From: an uncultured Collinsella sp.
Lineage (GTDB): Bacteria; Actinomycetota; Coriobacteriia; Coriobacteriales; Coriobacteriaceae
Assembly (NCBI GenBank): GCA_902489515.1
Contig: CABUAL010000042.1
Coordinates: 1-9,928, forward strand
Length of the DNA: 9,928 bases
Direction of reading: 5' to 3'
Below, piece by piece: positions 1 to 7,077 of the stretch. A program made the translations under genes and the position numbers. The notes beneath the pieces are model-generated. The model did no database searches. It saw only the letters and a program-made list of their open reading frames with translations, and had not been told where the DNA came from. Numbering within the stretch: the stretch's first letter is position 1; each line of letters opens with the position of its first letter.

Positions 1-1
1 T

Positions 2-136
2 ATGACCGCGTCCGAGCGCACGGCCTTCCTGGCCCACGTGCGCGACATCGTCGATTCGGTCGAGGACAACGTGACCTCGGTGCCCGTCGAGTCCGTTGAG
101 CCCGACAATGCGAAGGATACCGAAGAGGCCGAGTAG
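2..136 (+). CDS. C-terminal fragment of a small protein, possibly phasin-like (5' end outside window)
   Basis: An open frame enters from the left edge and ends at TAG 134-136. It reads MTASERTAFLAHVRDIVDS followed by an acidic tail rich in Glu, Asp and Val. The first visible codon happens to be ATG (2-4) with nothing upstream to judge it, so it is probably internal. The stop lies 8 nt before the AarF-family start, which suggests a shared transcript and perhaps translational coupling. The short helical 'T-x-x-E-R-x-x-F' stretch near the C-terminus recalls small phasin-like proteins (COG3937 type), which I recall being encoded beside AarF/ABC1 kinases in some Gram-positives. That identification is inference from about 44 residues and should be treated as weak; the existence of a coding tail is more secure than its name. 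Confidence 0.45.
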   Translation: MTASERTAFLAHVRDIVDSVEDNVTSVPVESVEPDNAKDTEEAE

Positions 137-144
137 CAGCGCAG

Positions 145-1908
145 ATGGCAGATTCCACCACCGATTACAACAAACTAGATCCCCTGGGTGACGAGGCGGC
201 GGTTGTCGATGAGGTTGATGCCGCCGTCTCGGGCGCTCGCAAAAAGCCGCGCTCTGTCGATATGGTCCCCGAGGAGCCCGACGCGATGGCGCCGGACGAG
301 GAATATCAGCTCACACCGGCGGGTCGTCGCGAACGCATTGGGCAGATTGTTCGCTTGGTCAAAAAGTACCGTGTGTGGGATAACCTCACGCCGGTTCGCT
401 TGCGCCGCCTGCTCGAGGAGCTCGGCCCCATGTTCGTCAAGATGGGGCAGATTCTGGCCAACCGGTCCGAGATTCTGCCGCAACGCTTTTGCGACGAGCT
501 GCGCCGTCTGCGTTCCGACGTGGAGCCGGTGCCGTACGAGGTAGTGCTCCGCTGCTTGGAAGAGGAATACGGCCTGCGCCTGGGGGAGATGTTCGATGCG
601 ATCGACCCCAATCCGCTTGGTAGCGCATCGCTCGCGCAGGTGCACCGCGCTCGTCTGGTGACGGGCGAGGACGTGGCCGTTAAGGTGCAGCGCCCCGGTG
701 CGCAGCAGGTTATGGCACAGGACATCGATATCATCCGCTCGGTGGTGCGTATCGTTTCCAAGTTCGTCAACACCGATCAATTCGTTGATCTGCACGGCGT
801 AGTCGAGGAGTTGTGGACCTCGTTTCGCGAGGAGACCAACTTTTTGGCCGAGGCCAAAAACCTCAACGACTTCTACGAGTTCCATAAGAGCGTTCATGGC
901 GTGACGTGCCCTAAATCCTATCTGGACCTGTGCACCGAGCACGTGGTGGTTATGGACTACGTCGACGGCATTTCGATCGCCGATCCCGAACGCTTGGTGG
1001 CCGAGGGCTATGACTTGGAAAAGATCGGTGCCGCGATTGTCGAGGACTACTCGACGCAGGTGCTCGATGACGGTTTTTTCCATGCCGACCCGCATGCGGG
1101 AAACATCATTCTCAAGGACGGCATCGTCTACTTTATCGACTTGGGCATGGTCGGACGCATGTCGAGTCACGATCGCGGTATCGTCAAGGATATGATTTTC
1201 GCCGTGGCCGAGGGTGACGTGCCCAAGCTCAAGGATTCGCTCATGCGCTTCGCCGTAACGCGTGGCGACTCGGCCGAGCTTGACCATTCGGCCTTTTTGT
1301 CCGATTTGGACTTTATCGTCGCCGACTTTGCGGGCCTTGACCTGAAGGATCTTGATATCGGCGAGTTTTTGACCTCGTTGTTAAACCTCGCGCGTAAGAA
1401 TGATGTTGAGCTGCCGAGCGTGGTAACGATGTTCGCGCGCGGCATGGTGACGCTCGAGGGTTTGCTGACCGAGTATATGCCCAACGTCAACATGATCCAG
1501 ATTATCCAGACGCACATCAAAAACGAGAAGAGCGCCTATGCGCGCGCGCGTGATATGGGACGCGATCTTGCCGCGAGCAGCTATCGCGCGGCAAAAGGCT
1601 CGCTTGAGGCAGCCGAGTATCTGGGCTTGGCTTCGCGCATGCTCACGCGCGGCCAGCTTAAGGTGAACACGCAGATCATGAGCAGCGATAAGGCGCTGCG
1701 ACAGCTAGGTGGGATTATCGACCGCATGTCGATGGCTATCGTTATCGCCGGTCTGTTTATCGGTTCGTCGGTGGTGTACTACGCGCGCATCGAGCCGGTT
1801 GTGTTTGGTATCCCAGTCATTGGCTTTATGGGCTACGTGAGCGCGCTGGTGCTGGCGCTTATGCTGGGTCGCAATATCTGGCTCAACAGCCACGGCGGCA
1901 AGCACTAG
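145..1908 (+). CDS. AarF/ABC1/UbiB-family atypical protein kinase-like protein
   Basis: This 587-residue protein carries the full UbiB/ADCK signature. There is a KxGQ motif (KMGQ, residues 99-102) followed by a conserved helix (about 103-130). The Ala-rich nucleotide loop GSASLAQVHRA spans about 159-169, with the invariant Lys in AVKVQRPG (K180). The conserved FREETNFLAEA element is at about 227-237. The catalytic loop HADPHAGN is at 313-320 and DLG replaces DFG at 332-334. Two hydrophobic helices at about 527-547 and 557-578 should anchor it in the membrane, a usual UbiB feature. Known relatives are ATPases or kinase-like proteins that support isoprenoid lipid (quinone) metabolism; the substrate here cannot be read from sequence, and a role in menaquinone or other lipid biology is inference. 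The first ~55 residues are acidic and poorly conserved-looking, and no good Shine-Dalgarno precedes ATG 145, so an internal start (for example the ATG at 262) is possible. It follows the upstream gene by 8 nt and is closed by the hairpin at 1960. Confidence 0.93.
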   Translation: MADSTTDYNKLDPLGDEAAVVDEVDAAVSGARKKPRSVDMVPEEPDAMAPDEEYQLTPAGRRERIGQIVRLVKKYRVWDNLTPVRLRRLLEELGPMFVKMGQILANRSEILPQRFCDELRRLRSDVEPVPYEVVLRCLEEEYGLRLGEMFDAIDPNPLGSASLAQVHRARLVTGEDVAVKVQRPGAQQVMAQDIDIIRSVVRIVSKFVNTDQFVDLHGVVEELWTSFREETNFLAEAKNLNDFYEFHKSVHGVTCPKSYLDLCTEHVVVMDYVDGISIADPERLVAEGYDLEKIGAAIVEDYSTQVLDDGFFHADPHAGNIILKDGIVYFIDLGMVGRMSSHDRGIVKDMIFAVAEGDVPKLKDSLMRFAVTRGDSAELDHSAFLSDLDFIVADFAGLDLKDLDIGEFLTSLLNLARKNDVELPSVVTMFARGMVTLEGLLTEYMPNVNMIQIIQTHIKNEKSAYARARDMGRDLAASSYRAAKGSLEAAEYLGLASRMLTRGQLKVNTQIMSSDKALRQLGGIIDRMSMAIVIAGLFIGSSVVYYARIEPVVFGIPVIGFMGYVSALVLALMLGRNIWLNSHGGKH

Positions 1909-1959
1909 AGGCTGCGACCGTCACCGCATTCTCCTATCGCAAACAATAGCTTTTACCTT

Positions 1960-1987
1960 GGGCTTCGCCTGCGTGCGAGGCCCTTTT
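1960..1987 (+). terminator. Rho-independent terminator after the AarF-family gene
   Basis: The arm GGGCTTCGC (1960-1968), a 6-nt loop and the arm GCGAGGCCC (1975-1983) form a 9-bp stem with one G-T wobble. TTTT (1984-1987) follows directly. It lies 52 bp after the AarF-family stop and just upstream of the B12-riboswitch promoter, so it should insulate the two transcripts. Confidence 0.8.
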
Positions 1988-2014
1988 GCGTGATAGCATA
2001 TTGACGGTTTTAAT
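1986..2014 (+). promoter_or_regulatory. Candidate sigma-A-type promoter for the B12-riboswitch transcript
   Basis: TTGCGT (1986-1991, -35-like) and TTTAAT (2009-2014, five of six matches to TATAAT) are separated by exactly 17 nt. Transcription would begin near 2020-2022, a few bases before the first helix of the riboswitch at 2024, which is the expected geometry. The -35 overlaps the T-tract of the preceding terminator. A TTGACG at 2001-2006 is an alternative -35 but has no acceptable -10 at the right distance. This is pattern matching only; no start site has been measured. Confidence 0.45.
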
Positions 2015-2023
2015 CGATGGCCT

Positions 2024-2196
2024 AGATGGTGGTGCGGAGACGCACGAATGCGCGGTTTTCCTGCGCGTTTGGGAGAATCGGGGTGCAAGTCCCCGGCTGT
2101 ACCAGTAACCGTAATTCCTCTTGGCTCGGGATGTTCGCGTCGCAGATCGGACGGCGCGCCCGAGTCGTTAAGGTTAAGTCGGATCGCCTCCCATCT
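2024..2196 (+). promoter_or_regulatory. Cobalamin (adenosylcobalamin-type) riboswitch
   Basis: The conserved aptamer core is visible. GGGAGAAT (2071-2078) leads into the P5 hairpin with GGTGCAAGTCC (2082-2092), then GGCTGT and CCAGTAACCGTAA (2102-2114), which match the family's GGTGNAANTCC...CTG...ACTGTNA pattern. A degenerate B12 box lies at about 2176-2192 (AAGTCGGATCGCCTCCC). The closing helix P1 pairs AGATGG (2024-2029) with CCATCT (2191-2196), six of six. A further helix pairs GGCTCGGG (2123-2130) with CCCGAGTC (2159-2166), with one wobble. In this family, bound cobalamin normally represses downstream expression, so the two surface-protein genes should be made when B12 is scarce. No U-tailed terminator follows the aptamer, so control of translation is more likely than attenuation; the expression platform itself is not resolved. 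Confidence 0.92.
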
Positions 2197-2330
2197 TGCA
2201 TGCGGCTGCGGCGTATGCCGCCGGTGTGCATAGGGCTCTGGAGGAAAGGGGGACCCCGATGGGGGAACTCGAGCGCAACATGCGCGATGACGTGGGGCAG
2301 CTTCAAGGCAACGCTCCAAGTACAGACAGT

Positions 2331-2335
2331 AGGAG
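2331..2335 (+). promoter_or_regulatory. Shine-Dalgarno deciding the start of the large DUF4430 protein
   Basis: AGGAG at 2331-2335 lies 4 nt before ATG 2340 and 10 nt before the in-frame ATG 2346. It favours a start at 2340-2346 over the far-upstream TTG at 2196, which overlaps the last base of the riboswitch P1 helix. A second purine-rich stretch (GGAGGAAAGGGGG, 2240-2252) precedes another in-frame ATG at 2259, so a longer form beginning there cannot be excluded. Confidence 0.55.
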
Positions 2336-2339
2336 ACAA

Positions 2340-5300
2340 ATGGATATGTTTGAGGACGAGTGCCAGCGTGCCTCGCTTCGTCGCCGTGGCGTAATCGCGC
2401 GCGGCGTGGCAAAGCGCTGCCTGGTGGCATTCCTGGCCTTCGCGATGGCCTTTGGCACCACGCCGGCTCAGCTGTGGGCCGAGGGTGCCGAGGGCATTAC
2501 CGACGCTGTGGCTCAGGCTACGACGCCGGGCGAGGACGCAGCGCTTGCGGGCGGTGCCGCTGAGCAGAGCGGCGCCGAGGTTTCGGATTCTGGGAGCGCG
2601 TCTGCAACTAGTGTCGCCACAACTGAGGCGGCAACTGGCGACGAAGGCTCGGCGACGGGGGAGAGTCCTGCCACGAGTGAGCAGTCTTCGACGGCATCCG
2701 CTGGCCAAGCAGGATCTGCCGCCGCGGCTGCCATCCAGACAGAGAACCCGACAGAAACCGGCGATGTCGCCAAGAAGCAGGTCGAGGTCTCGTTCTCGAT
2801 TATCGGCACCGATGCCGACGGCAAGGCTCAGACCTGGGTGGCACCTACGCAGCTCAAGCTCGACGAGGGCGCGACGGCTGCGGATGCCTTCATTAAGCTG
2901 CAGGAGAAGACGGGCTTCAAGGCGAAGTACGAACCGAACACGGCATACGGTTTCTACCTCGAAAGCATCACATCCCCGAGCGATGGTCGCACGCTTGCCT
3001 ACGATCCGACGACTTATGCCTTCTGGCAGCTGTTCGTCGACGGCGCGTCTTCCTCGGTTGGCGCGAGCAGCGTCAAGCTCACCCAGGGGCAGAAGATTGA
3101 GTTTGCCTATACGGCTGGTAGCTCGTCCCCTGTCGTTAAAGACCAAGTTGCCGCAAATGTGACCGTCATTGGTCGCGATGCCCAGGGCAAGACTCAGACT
3201 TGGGTCGATAATACGCAGTATGTGGTGACGTCCGGTTCGAGCGCGCTTGATCTTACGAAGGTCGCACTCGAGGCGAACGACATTGACGCCGTTGCTGCGG
3301 GCTCCTTCATTCTGAGCCTTAAGTACAACGGTGTTGAGCTGGGTACGCCCCAAGATTATTCGACCTATTGGCAGCTGTTCATCAACGGCAAGTCGAGTGA
3401 CTATACGGCGGACAATGTCACCATCCATGCCGGCGATACCGTCACGTGGTTCTACGGTGGCTGGGGCGACCAGTTGCCGTCCGATTCTGTCCATGCTTCC
3501 GTTCAGGTGCTTGGCAAGGACAAGGACGGCAAGCAGCAGGTTTGGGCTTCGACGGGTCAGACGAGTCTCAAGGCGGGCTCTACTGCCAAGGATCTCCTTG
3601 AGCAGACCGGCCTTAAGCTCGATGCTGGCGAATCGTCTTGGGGCTGGTTCCTCAACGGCATTTATTCGCCGTTCGATGATGAGTCCTATTGTGGCTATGA
3701 TGCTGCGACCAATAGCTATTGGCGCTTCTACGTAAAGGGCAAGTCCGACGTAAAGTACAAGTTCGCCGACGTTGGCGCCGGTGCCTACGAGCTCCATGAG
3801 GGCGATGCCGTCACCTTTATGTATGGTGCTGACGCCGATGCCCTTCCTGGTCAGGTTCTTGGGTCTGTCGATGTTATCGGTCCCGATGTCAACGGCAACA
3901 ATACTCGCTGGGGCTCGGCAAGCAATGTTTCTTTGCCCGAAGGCTCTACTGCCCAGAACCTTATTGAGACGGTCCTGAAGGCCAAGGGCGTTACGTACAA
4001 CGGCTCCCAGAGTGGTGAGTACTGGTTCCTCAATTCCATCAACTCGCCGTTCGATCACAAGCCGTATGGTTGGGATGCTGCGACCAATAAATATTGGCAT
4101 CTGTATATCAACGGAGAGCCCTCCTTACTCTGCGCCAATCAGATTACGCTCCAGAGCGGCGATAAGGTCACGCTTGCCTATACCACCGATAATTCGCCCA
4201 TGCCCGATCCCGACAAGATTGTCGTGGATCCGAGCGCGACAACTCCTGATTGGGATGCCGAGTGGGCCGGCTACGGCAACAGTGGCAACGGTTCGACCGT
4301 AACGGATGCCAAGACGCCTGCGCAGGCCGCCGGTCTTAAGTGGGCCTTCGATTGGAAGGCCGAGTCTGGTCAGCAGTATGCCAACTGCAGCGAGCCTGTC
4401 ATCGCTAACGGCTTTGTGTACATTGCGACCGAGAACGAGCTCATTAAGATCGATTCGTCCACGGGCAAAAAGGTTGCCTCTGCGCCGCTTGCCTCCAAGG
4501 TGAGTTATACCTCTCGTCCGATCTACACCAATGGCCTTATCATCGTTCCGCTCAACGGCGGTGCGGTCCAGGCGATTACTGCAGACAAGCTGATCTGCAA
4601 GTGGCTGACGCCTGGTTTGACGGACTTGACGCAGAGCTCCTGCACCGTCGTTTCGGACGGCGAGTACGTCTATGTAGGCTCGGTCGATATTTCGTATGAT
4701 GAGAATTACAACGCGACCTACGGCAACGGCTCCTTTATGCGCATTAAGATTGCCACGGGCGAAGTTTCTTGGCAGAACATTGACCCTGCCGAGGGCTATT
4801 ACTGGACTGGTGCGGCTTTGACGGATAAGTATGCCATCGTTCCTACGAGCGCGGGTACGCTTAAGTGCATTGATAAGACGACGGGCGATGTCGTTTCGAC
4901 CATGAAGCTCGGCGCTGTTGCAAATGCCGATTGCATTGCCGATCCGTCCAATGGTTCGACCTTCTATCAGATGACGCACGACGGAAAGCTCCATGTGATT
5001 TCGCTCTCGGCGAAGGGCGTACTGAGCGAGCAAGAGACGGTTGATCTGGGCCTTACGAATAATCTGAGCGCCCCTGCGGTGTCTGGTGACAATCTGATTG
5101 TCGGCGGACAGACGGCTACGGGCTCTGCTCTGGTTCTCTATAACCTGAAGACGGGTAAGACCACGATGGTCGCTGCTGCCGACGGCAAGGCGCTGCCGGC
5201 TGGCCTCAACGGTATTGCTGCTACTCCGCTGGTGAGTGTTCAGGGCGGCAAGACCTATGTGTACTTCACCGTTAACAGCGCGGATAGCAAGGATTACGTC

Positions 5301-6143
5301 AACTACTCTGCTGGTGGTGGCGTGTATCGCTATACGCTCGGCGATGCAGAGGCGACGCAGATTTATGATGCGGCTGGCCATTACCAGTACTGTGACTCTC
5401 CGGTCATTGCCGATGCATCTGGCAACCTGTACTACATCAATGACTCGGGCACGCTGTTCAAGCTTGGGGCCGTTGAGTCTTGGACGGTTGCCTTTAATTC
5501 CAACGGCGGGTCTGCTTGCGATACTAAGTTTGTTGCTACGGCCGATGGCAAGCTGGTCAAGCCGGCCGATCCGACGCGCGATGGCTACACTTTCGGCGGT
5601 TGGTTCACCGATGAGGCTTGCGCGCAGGCGTATGACTTTAGCACGCCGGTGACGGCCGACCTGACGTTGTATGCCAAGTGGACCAAGAATGCCGTTAACC
5701 CTGGCGGTAATGGCGGTTCTGGCACTAATGGTGGCAACGGTGGCGTTGGTTCGAATGGCGGCGGCGGTTCTAGTACCGGTACTGATTCCGGCACTGGCGC
5801 TGGCGCGGGTTCTGGCTCCGGCTCGAAGGGCGGCGCTATTGCCCCGGGCAAGAAGCCGGTGACCAAGACGACGGTGTCGACCAAGACCGAGACCAAGGAC
5901 AACAAGTCCGACAAGAAGTCCGACAAGAAGTCTGACAACAAGTCTGACAAGAAGGACAGCAAGTCCGACAAGAAGTCCGATTCCAAGTCCGATACGGGTG
6001 CTGCTTCCACGACCACTGCTAAGAAGCCCTCTGGTGCTTCCGAGCAGGAGACTGGCACCAATCCGCTCGCCATTGTTGGCGTTGCCGCCGGCGTCATCGG
6101 ACTCGCCATCGTCGGCGTGTTCGTGTTCACCAAACGTCGGTAG
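2340..6143 (+). CDS. B12-regulated cell-surface protein: 4x DUF4430, PQQ-like beta-propeller, InlB B-repeat, C-terminal anchor
   Basis: From ATG 2340 the protein has 1267 residues. A basic n-region (RRR, KR) and the hydrophobic stretch 28-40 ending in PAQLWA form a Sec signal peptide. An Ala/Ser/Thr/Glu-rich spacer (50-145) leads to four DUF4430-like domains at about 147-259, 271-375, 384-498 and 507-617. Each has a V-x-x-x-G-D/P start, a YW/FW-x-x-x-V/I-x-G core and a G-D/Q-x-V/I strand end. DUF4430 is the domain related to the C-terminal beta domain of transcobalamin and intrinsic factor. Residues 665-1042 carry repeated P-V-I-A-N-G-x-V-Y-I and K-I-D-x-x-T-G-K blades typical of a PQQ-like beta-propeller. 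Residues 1047-1115 form an InlB/Flg_new B-repeat (DGYTFGGWF, LYAKW). Next come a Gly-rich linker, an S-D-K-K repeat stalk (1189-1218), EQETG (1235-1239), a membrane helix (about 1242-1264) and KRR. The B12 riboswitch upstream points to corrinoid binding; ligand binding, and the part each module plays, are inferred. A start at 2259 is an alternative. Confidence 0.88.
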   Translation: MDMFEDECQRASLRRRGVIARGVAKRCLVAFLAFAMAFGTTPAQLWAEGAEGITDAVAQATTPGEDAALAGGAAEQSGAEVSDSGSASATSVATTEAATGDEGSATGESPATSEQSSTASAGQAGSAAAAAIQTENPTETGDVAKKQVEVSFSIIGTDADGKAQTWVAPTQLKLDEGATAADAFIKLQEKTGFKAKYEPNTAYGFYLESITSPSDGRTLAYDPTTYAFWQLFVDGASSSVGASSVKLTQGQKIEFAYTAGSSSPVVKDQVAANVTVIGRDAQGKTQTWVDNTQYVVTSGSSALDLTKVALEANDIDAVAAGSFILSLKYNGVELGTPQDYSTYWQLFINGKSSDYTADNVTIHAGDTVTWFYGGWGDQLPSDSVHASVQVLGKDKDGKQQVWASTGQTSLKAGSTAKDLLEQTGLKLDAGESSWGWFLNGIYSPFDDESYCGYDAATNSYWRFYVKGKSDVKYKFADVGAGAYELHEGDAVTFMYGADADALPGQVLGSVDVIGPDVNGNNTRWGSASNVSLPEGSTAQNLIETVLKAKGVTYNGSQSGEYWFLNSINSPFDHKPYGWDAATNKYWHLYINGEPSLLCANQITLQSGDKVTLAYTTDNSPMPDPDKIVVDPSATTPDWDAEWAGYGNSGNGSTVTDAKTPAQAAGLKWAFDWKAESGQQYANCSEPVIANGFVYIATENELIKIDSSTGKKVASAPLASKVSYTSRPIYTNGLIIVPLNGGAVQAITADKLICKWLTPGLTDLTQSSCTVVSDGEYVYVGSVDISYDENYNATYGNGSFMRIKIATGEVSWQNIDPAEGYYWTGAALTDKYAIVPTSAGTLKCIDKTTGDVVSTMKLGAVANADCIADPSNGSTFYQMTHDGKLHVISLSAKGVLSEQETVDLGLTNNLSAPAVSGDNLIVGGQTATGSALVLYNLKTGKTTMVAAADGKALPAGLNGIAATPLVSVQGGKTYVYFTVNSADSKDYVNYSAGGGVYRYTLGDAEATQIYDAAGHYQYCDSPVIADASGNLYYINDSGTLFKLGAVESWTVAFNSNGGSACDTKFVATADGKLVKPADPTRDGYTFGGWFTDEACAQAYDFSTPVTADLTLYAKWTKNAVNPGGNGGSGTNGGNGGVGSNGGGGSSTGTDSGTGAGAGSGSGSKGGAIAPGKKPVTKTTVSTKTETKDNKSDKKSDKKSDNKSDKKDSKSDKKSDSKSDTGAASTTTAKKPSGASEQETGTNPLAIVGVAAGVIGLAIVGVFVFTKRR
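3489..4190 (+). repeat. DUF4430 repeats 3 and 4, the most alike pair of the tandem array
   Basis: The third and fourth DUF4430 modules share identical DNA blocks: TCGCCGTTCGAT at 3666 and 4044, and GATGCTGCGACCAATA at 3699 and 4074. These are offset by 378 and 375 nt, so the copies differ by one in-frame codon between the blocks. At the protein level both contain SPFD and DAATNxYW. Repeats 1 and 2 have diverged: repeat 1 has SPSD in the first position, and repeat 2 lacks the motif. Confidence 0.75.
5904..5993 (+). repeat. Low-complexity S-D-K-K stalk repeat in the large surface protein
   Basis: Degenerate 12-bp units of the type AAGTCCGACAAG are repeated across this stretch and encode residues 1189-1218, alternating Ser-Asp and Lys-Lys/Asn/Ser. 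The segment lies between the Gly-rich linker and the C-terminal membrane anchor. It most likely acts as an extended, highly charged spacer across the cell wall. Such short-period repeats are prone to copy-number change. Confidence 0.75.
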
Positions 6144-6147
6144 GTGA
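6142..6147 (+). promoter_or_regulatory. Ribosome-binding site for the second DUF4430 gene, overlapping the preceding stop codon
   Basis: AGGTGA (6142-6147) matches the 3' part of the canonical AGGAGGTGA and lies 5 nt before GTG 6153. It includes the last two bases of the TAG (6141-6143) ending the large gene, so the two genes are probably translationally coupled. The GTG at 6144 falls inside this site, which argues against it as the start. Confidence 0.5.
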
Positions 6148-6152
6148 GGGCT

Positions 6153-7055
6153 GTGTCCAATAAATCCAAGGACGCTGACCCCAAGCAACCAGATTCCTCG
6201 TTCATTCAGTTCGACGATGCAAAGCAACAGGGCGCCGCTTCGGCGGCGTCCGCCTCTCGTCGCAAGGCGCTCCTTGGCGTTCTTGCTGCCGCGTGCACCA
6301 TTCTGATCGTCGTCTCGCTGGGCTTCGTCCATCCTTCCGAGAGCGGCGCCTGGTCCATTGACTGGATCGTTCAGACCGTGACGGGGGAGAGCGTCGTCGC
6401 CAAGGACACCAAGGGGTCTGGCTCGTCTGCCGCTTCGGGCGAGGCTAGTTCCAAGGATTCCAAATCTTCGAATGATGCAAAAGACGAGCCCAAGGGTTCG
6501 AACGACGCCAAGGACGATTCCGAGTCTTCAAACAAGGAATCGGACAAAAACTCGGATAGCAAGAAGTCCGATGGTCAGGACAGCAAGAGGTCTGGCGATA
6601 AATCCGCTGCCCAAAATACGGGAGCCGGTGATACTTCCAATGTGTCTGGCGGTGCTTCTTCGGGCGGCGGTCAGTCGTCTGATGGAGCCTCACCCTCTAA
6701 TGGCGGAAGCGCTTCCTCGGACGGCCAGGGCGGCTCGCAGGAGTCCAACTACGTTACGGTGACGGTTTCGGTCACATCGAGCGCTGTGGGCAATCCTGTG
6801 TCCTCTGGTGGCACCTTTACCTTTAACGAAGGCGCTACCGTTTACGATGCCCTGTGCGCGCTAGGCCTTTCTGTCAACGCACACGGCTCGTCGTACGGCA
6901 CGTATGTTTCCGCGATTGGTGGTTTGGCCGAGAAACAGTACGGCGGCACGAGCGGGTGGATGTACTCCGTCAACGGCACAACGCCCATGACGGCCTGTAG
7001 TAACTACGTTCTCTCAAACGGCGACAACGTAGTCTGGTATTACGTTACAGGCTAG
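6153..7055 (+). CDS. N-terminally membrane-anchored protein with one C-terminal DUF4430 domain
   Basis: Starting at GTG 6153 the protein has 300 residues; GTG 6144 would add three. A 37-residue polar, cytoplasmic-type N-terminus ends in SRRK, followed by a hydrophobic helix (about 39-58). This fits an uncleaved signal anchor with the rest outside the cell, though cleavage cannot be ruled out. Residues about 85-195 form a disordered stalk rich in Ser, Asp, Lys and Gly, resembling the S-D-K stalk of the upstream protein. Residues about 198-300 are a DUF4430 domain: V-T-V-T-V-S-V strand, FNEGATVYDAL, then SGWMYSVNG and the terminal NGDNVVWYYV, which is a close match to the family signature. It begins 9 nt after the previous stop and is followed by a terminator 22 bp downstream, so it should share the B12-riboswitch transcript. 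The expected job is to bind a corrinoid close to the membrane; binding is inferred from family and riboswitch context. Confidence 0.87.
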   Translation: MSNKSKDADPKQPDSSFIQFDDAKQQGAASAASASRRKALLGVLAAACTILIVVSLGFVHPSESGAWSIDWIVQTVTGESVVAKDTKGSGSSAASGEASSKDSKSSNDAKDEPKGSNDAKDDSESSNKESDKNSDSKKSDGQDSKRSGDKSAAQNTGAGDTSNVSGGASSGGGQSSDGASPSNGGSASSDGQGGSQESNYVTVTVSVTSSAVGNPVSSGGTFTFNEGATVYDALCALGLSVNAHGSSYGTYVSAIGGLAEKQYGGTSGWMYSVNGTTPMTACSNYVLSNGDNVVWYYVTG

Positions 7056-7077
7056 AGGCCTCGACATAGCGCGTCAG

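Noticed and set aside
175..1287. A 370-codon minus-strand frame inside the AarF-family gene
   Set aside because: It is His/Arg-rich and lies wholly antisense to conserved kinase motifs. It is a codon-bias artefact.
2196..2339. Extension of the large surface protein to a TTG at 2196
   Set aside because: The TTG overlaps the final base of the riboswitch P1 helix. The added Ala-rich peptide would precede the signal peptide by ~75 residues, and better-placed starts exist at 2259 and 2340.
2022..4100. A 692-codon minus-strand open frame opposite the DUF4430 repeats and riboswitch
   Set aside because: It is a complement shadow of the DUF4430 coding sequence and runs through the riboswitch. Its composition is Arg/Leu/Gly-biased with no recognisable domain.
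5904..5993. CRISPR-like short repeats
   Set aside because: The 12-bp periodicity is in frame within a coding sequence and encodes a Ser-Asp-Lys stalk. There are no unique spacers between the units.
4125..6332. A 735-codon minus-strand open frame opposite the propeller half of the large surface protein
   Set aside because: It is antisense to a gene with clear domains, begins inside the next gene, and is rich in Arg/Leu/Ile low-complexity sequence from reversed GC-biased codons. No ribosome-binding site or domain is visible.
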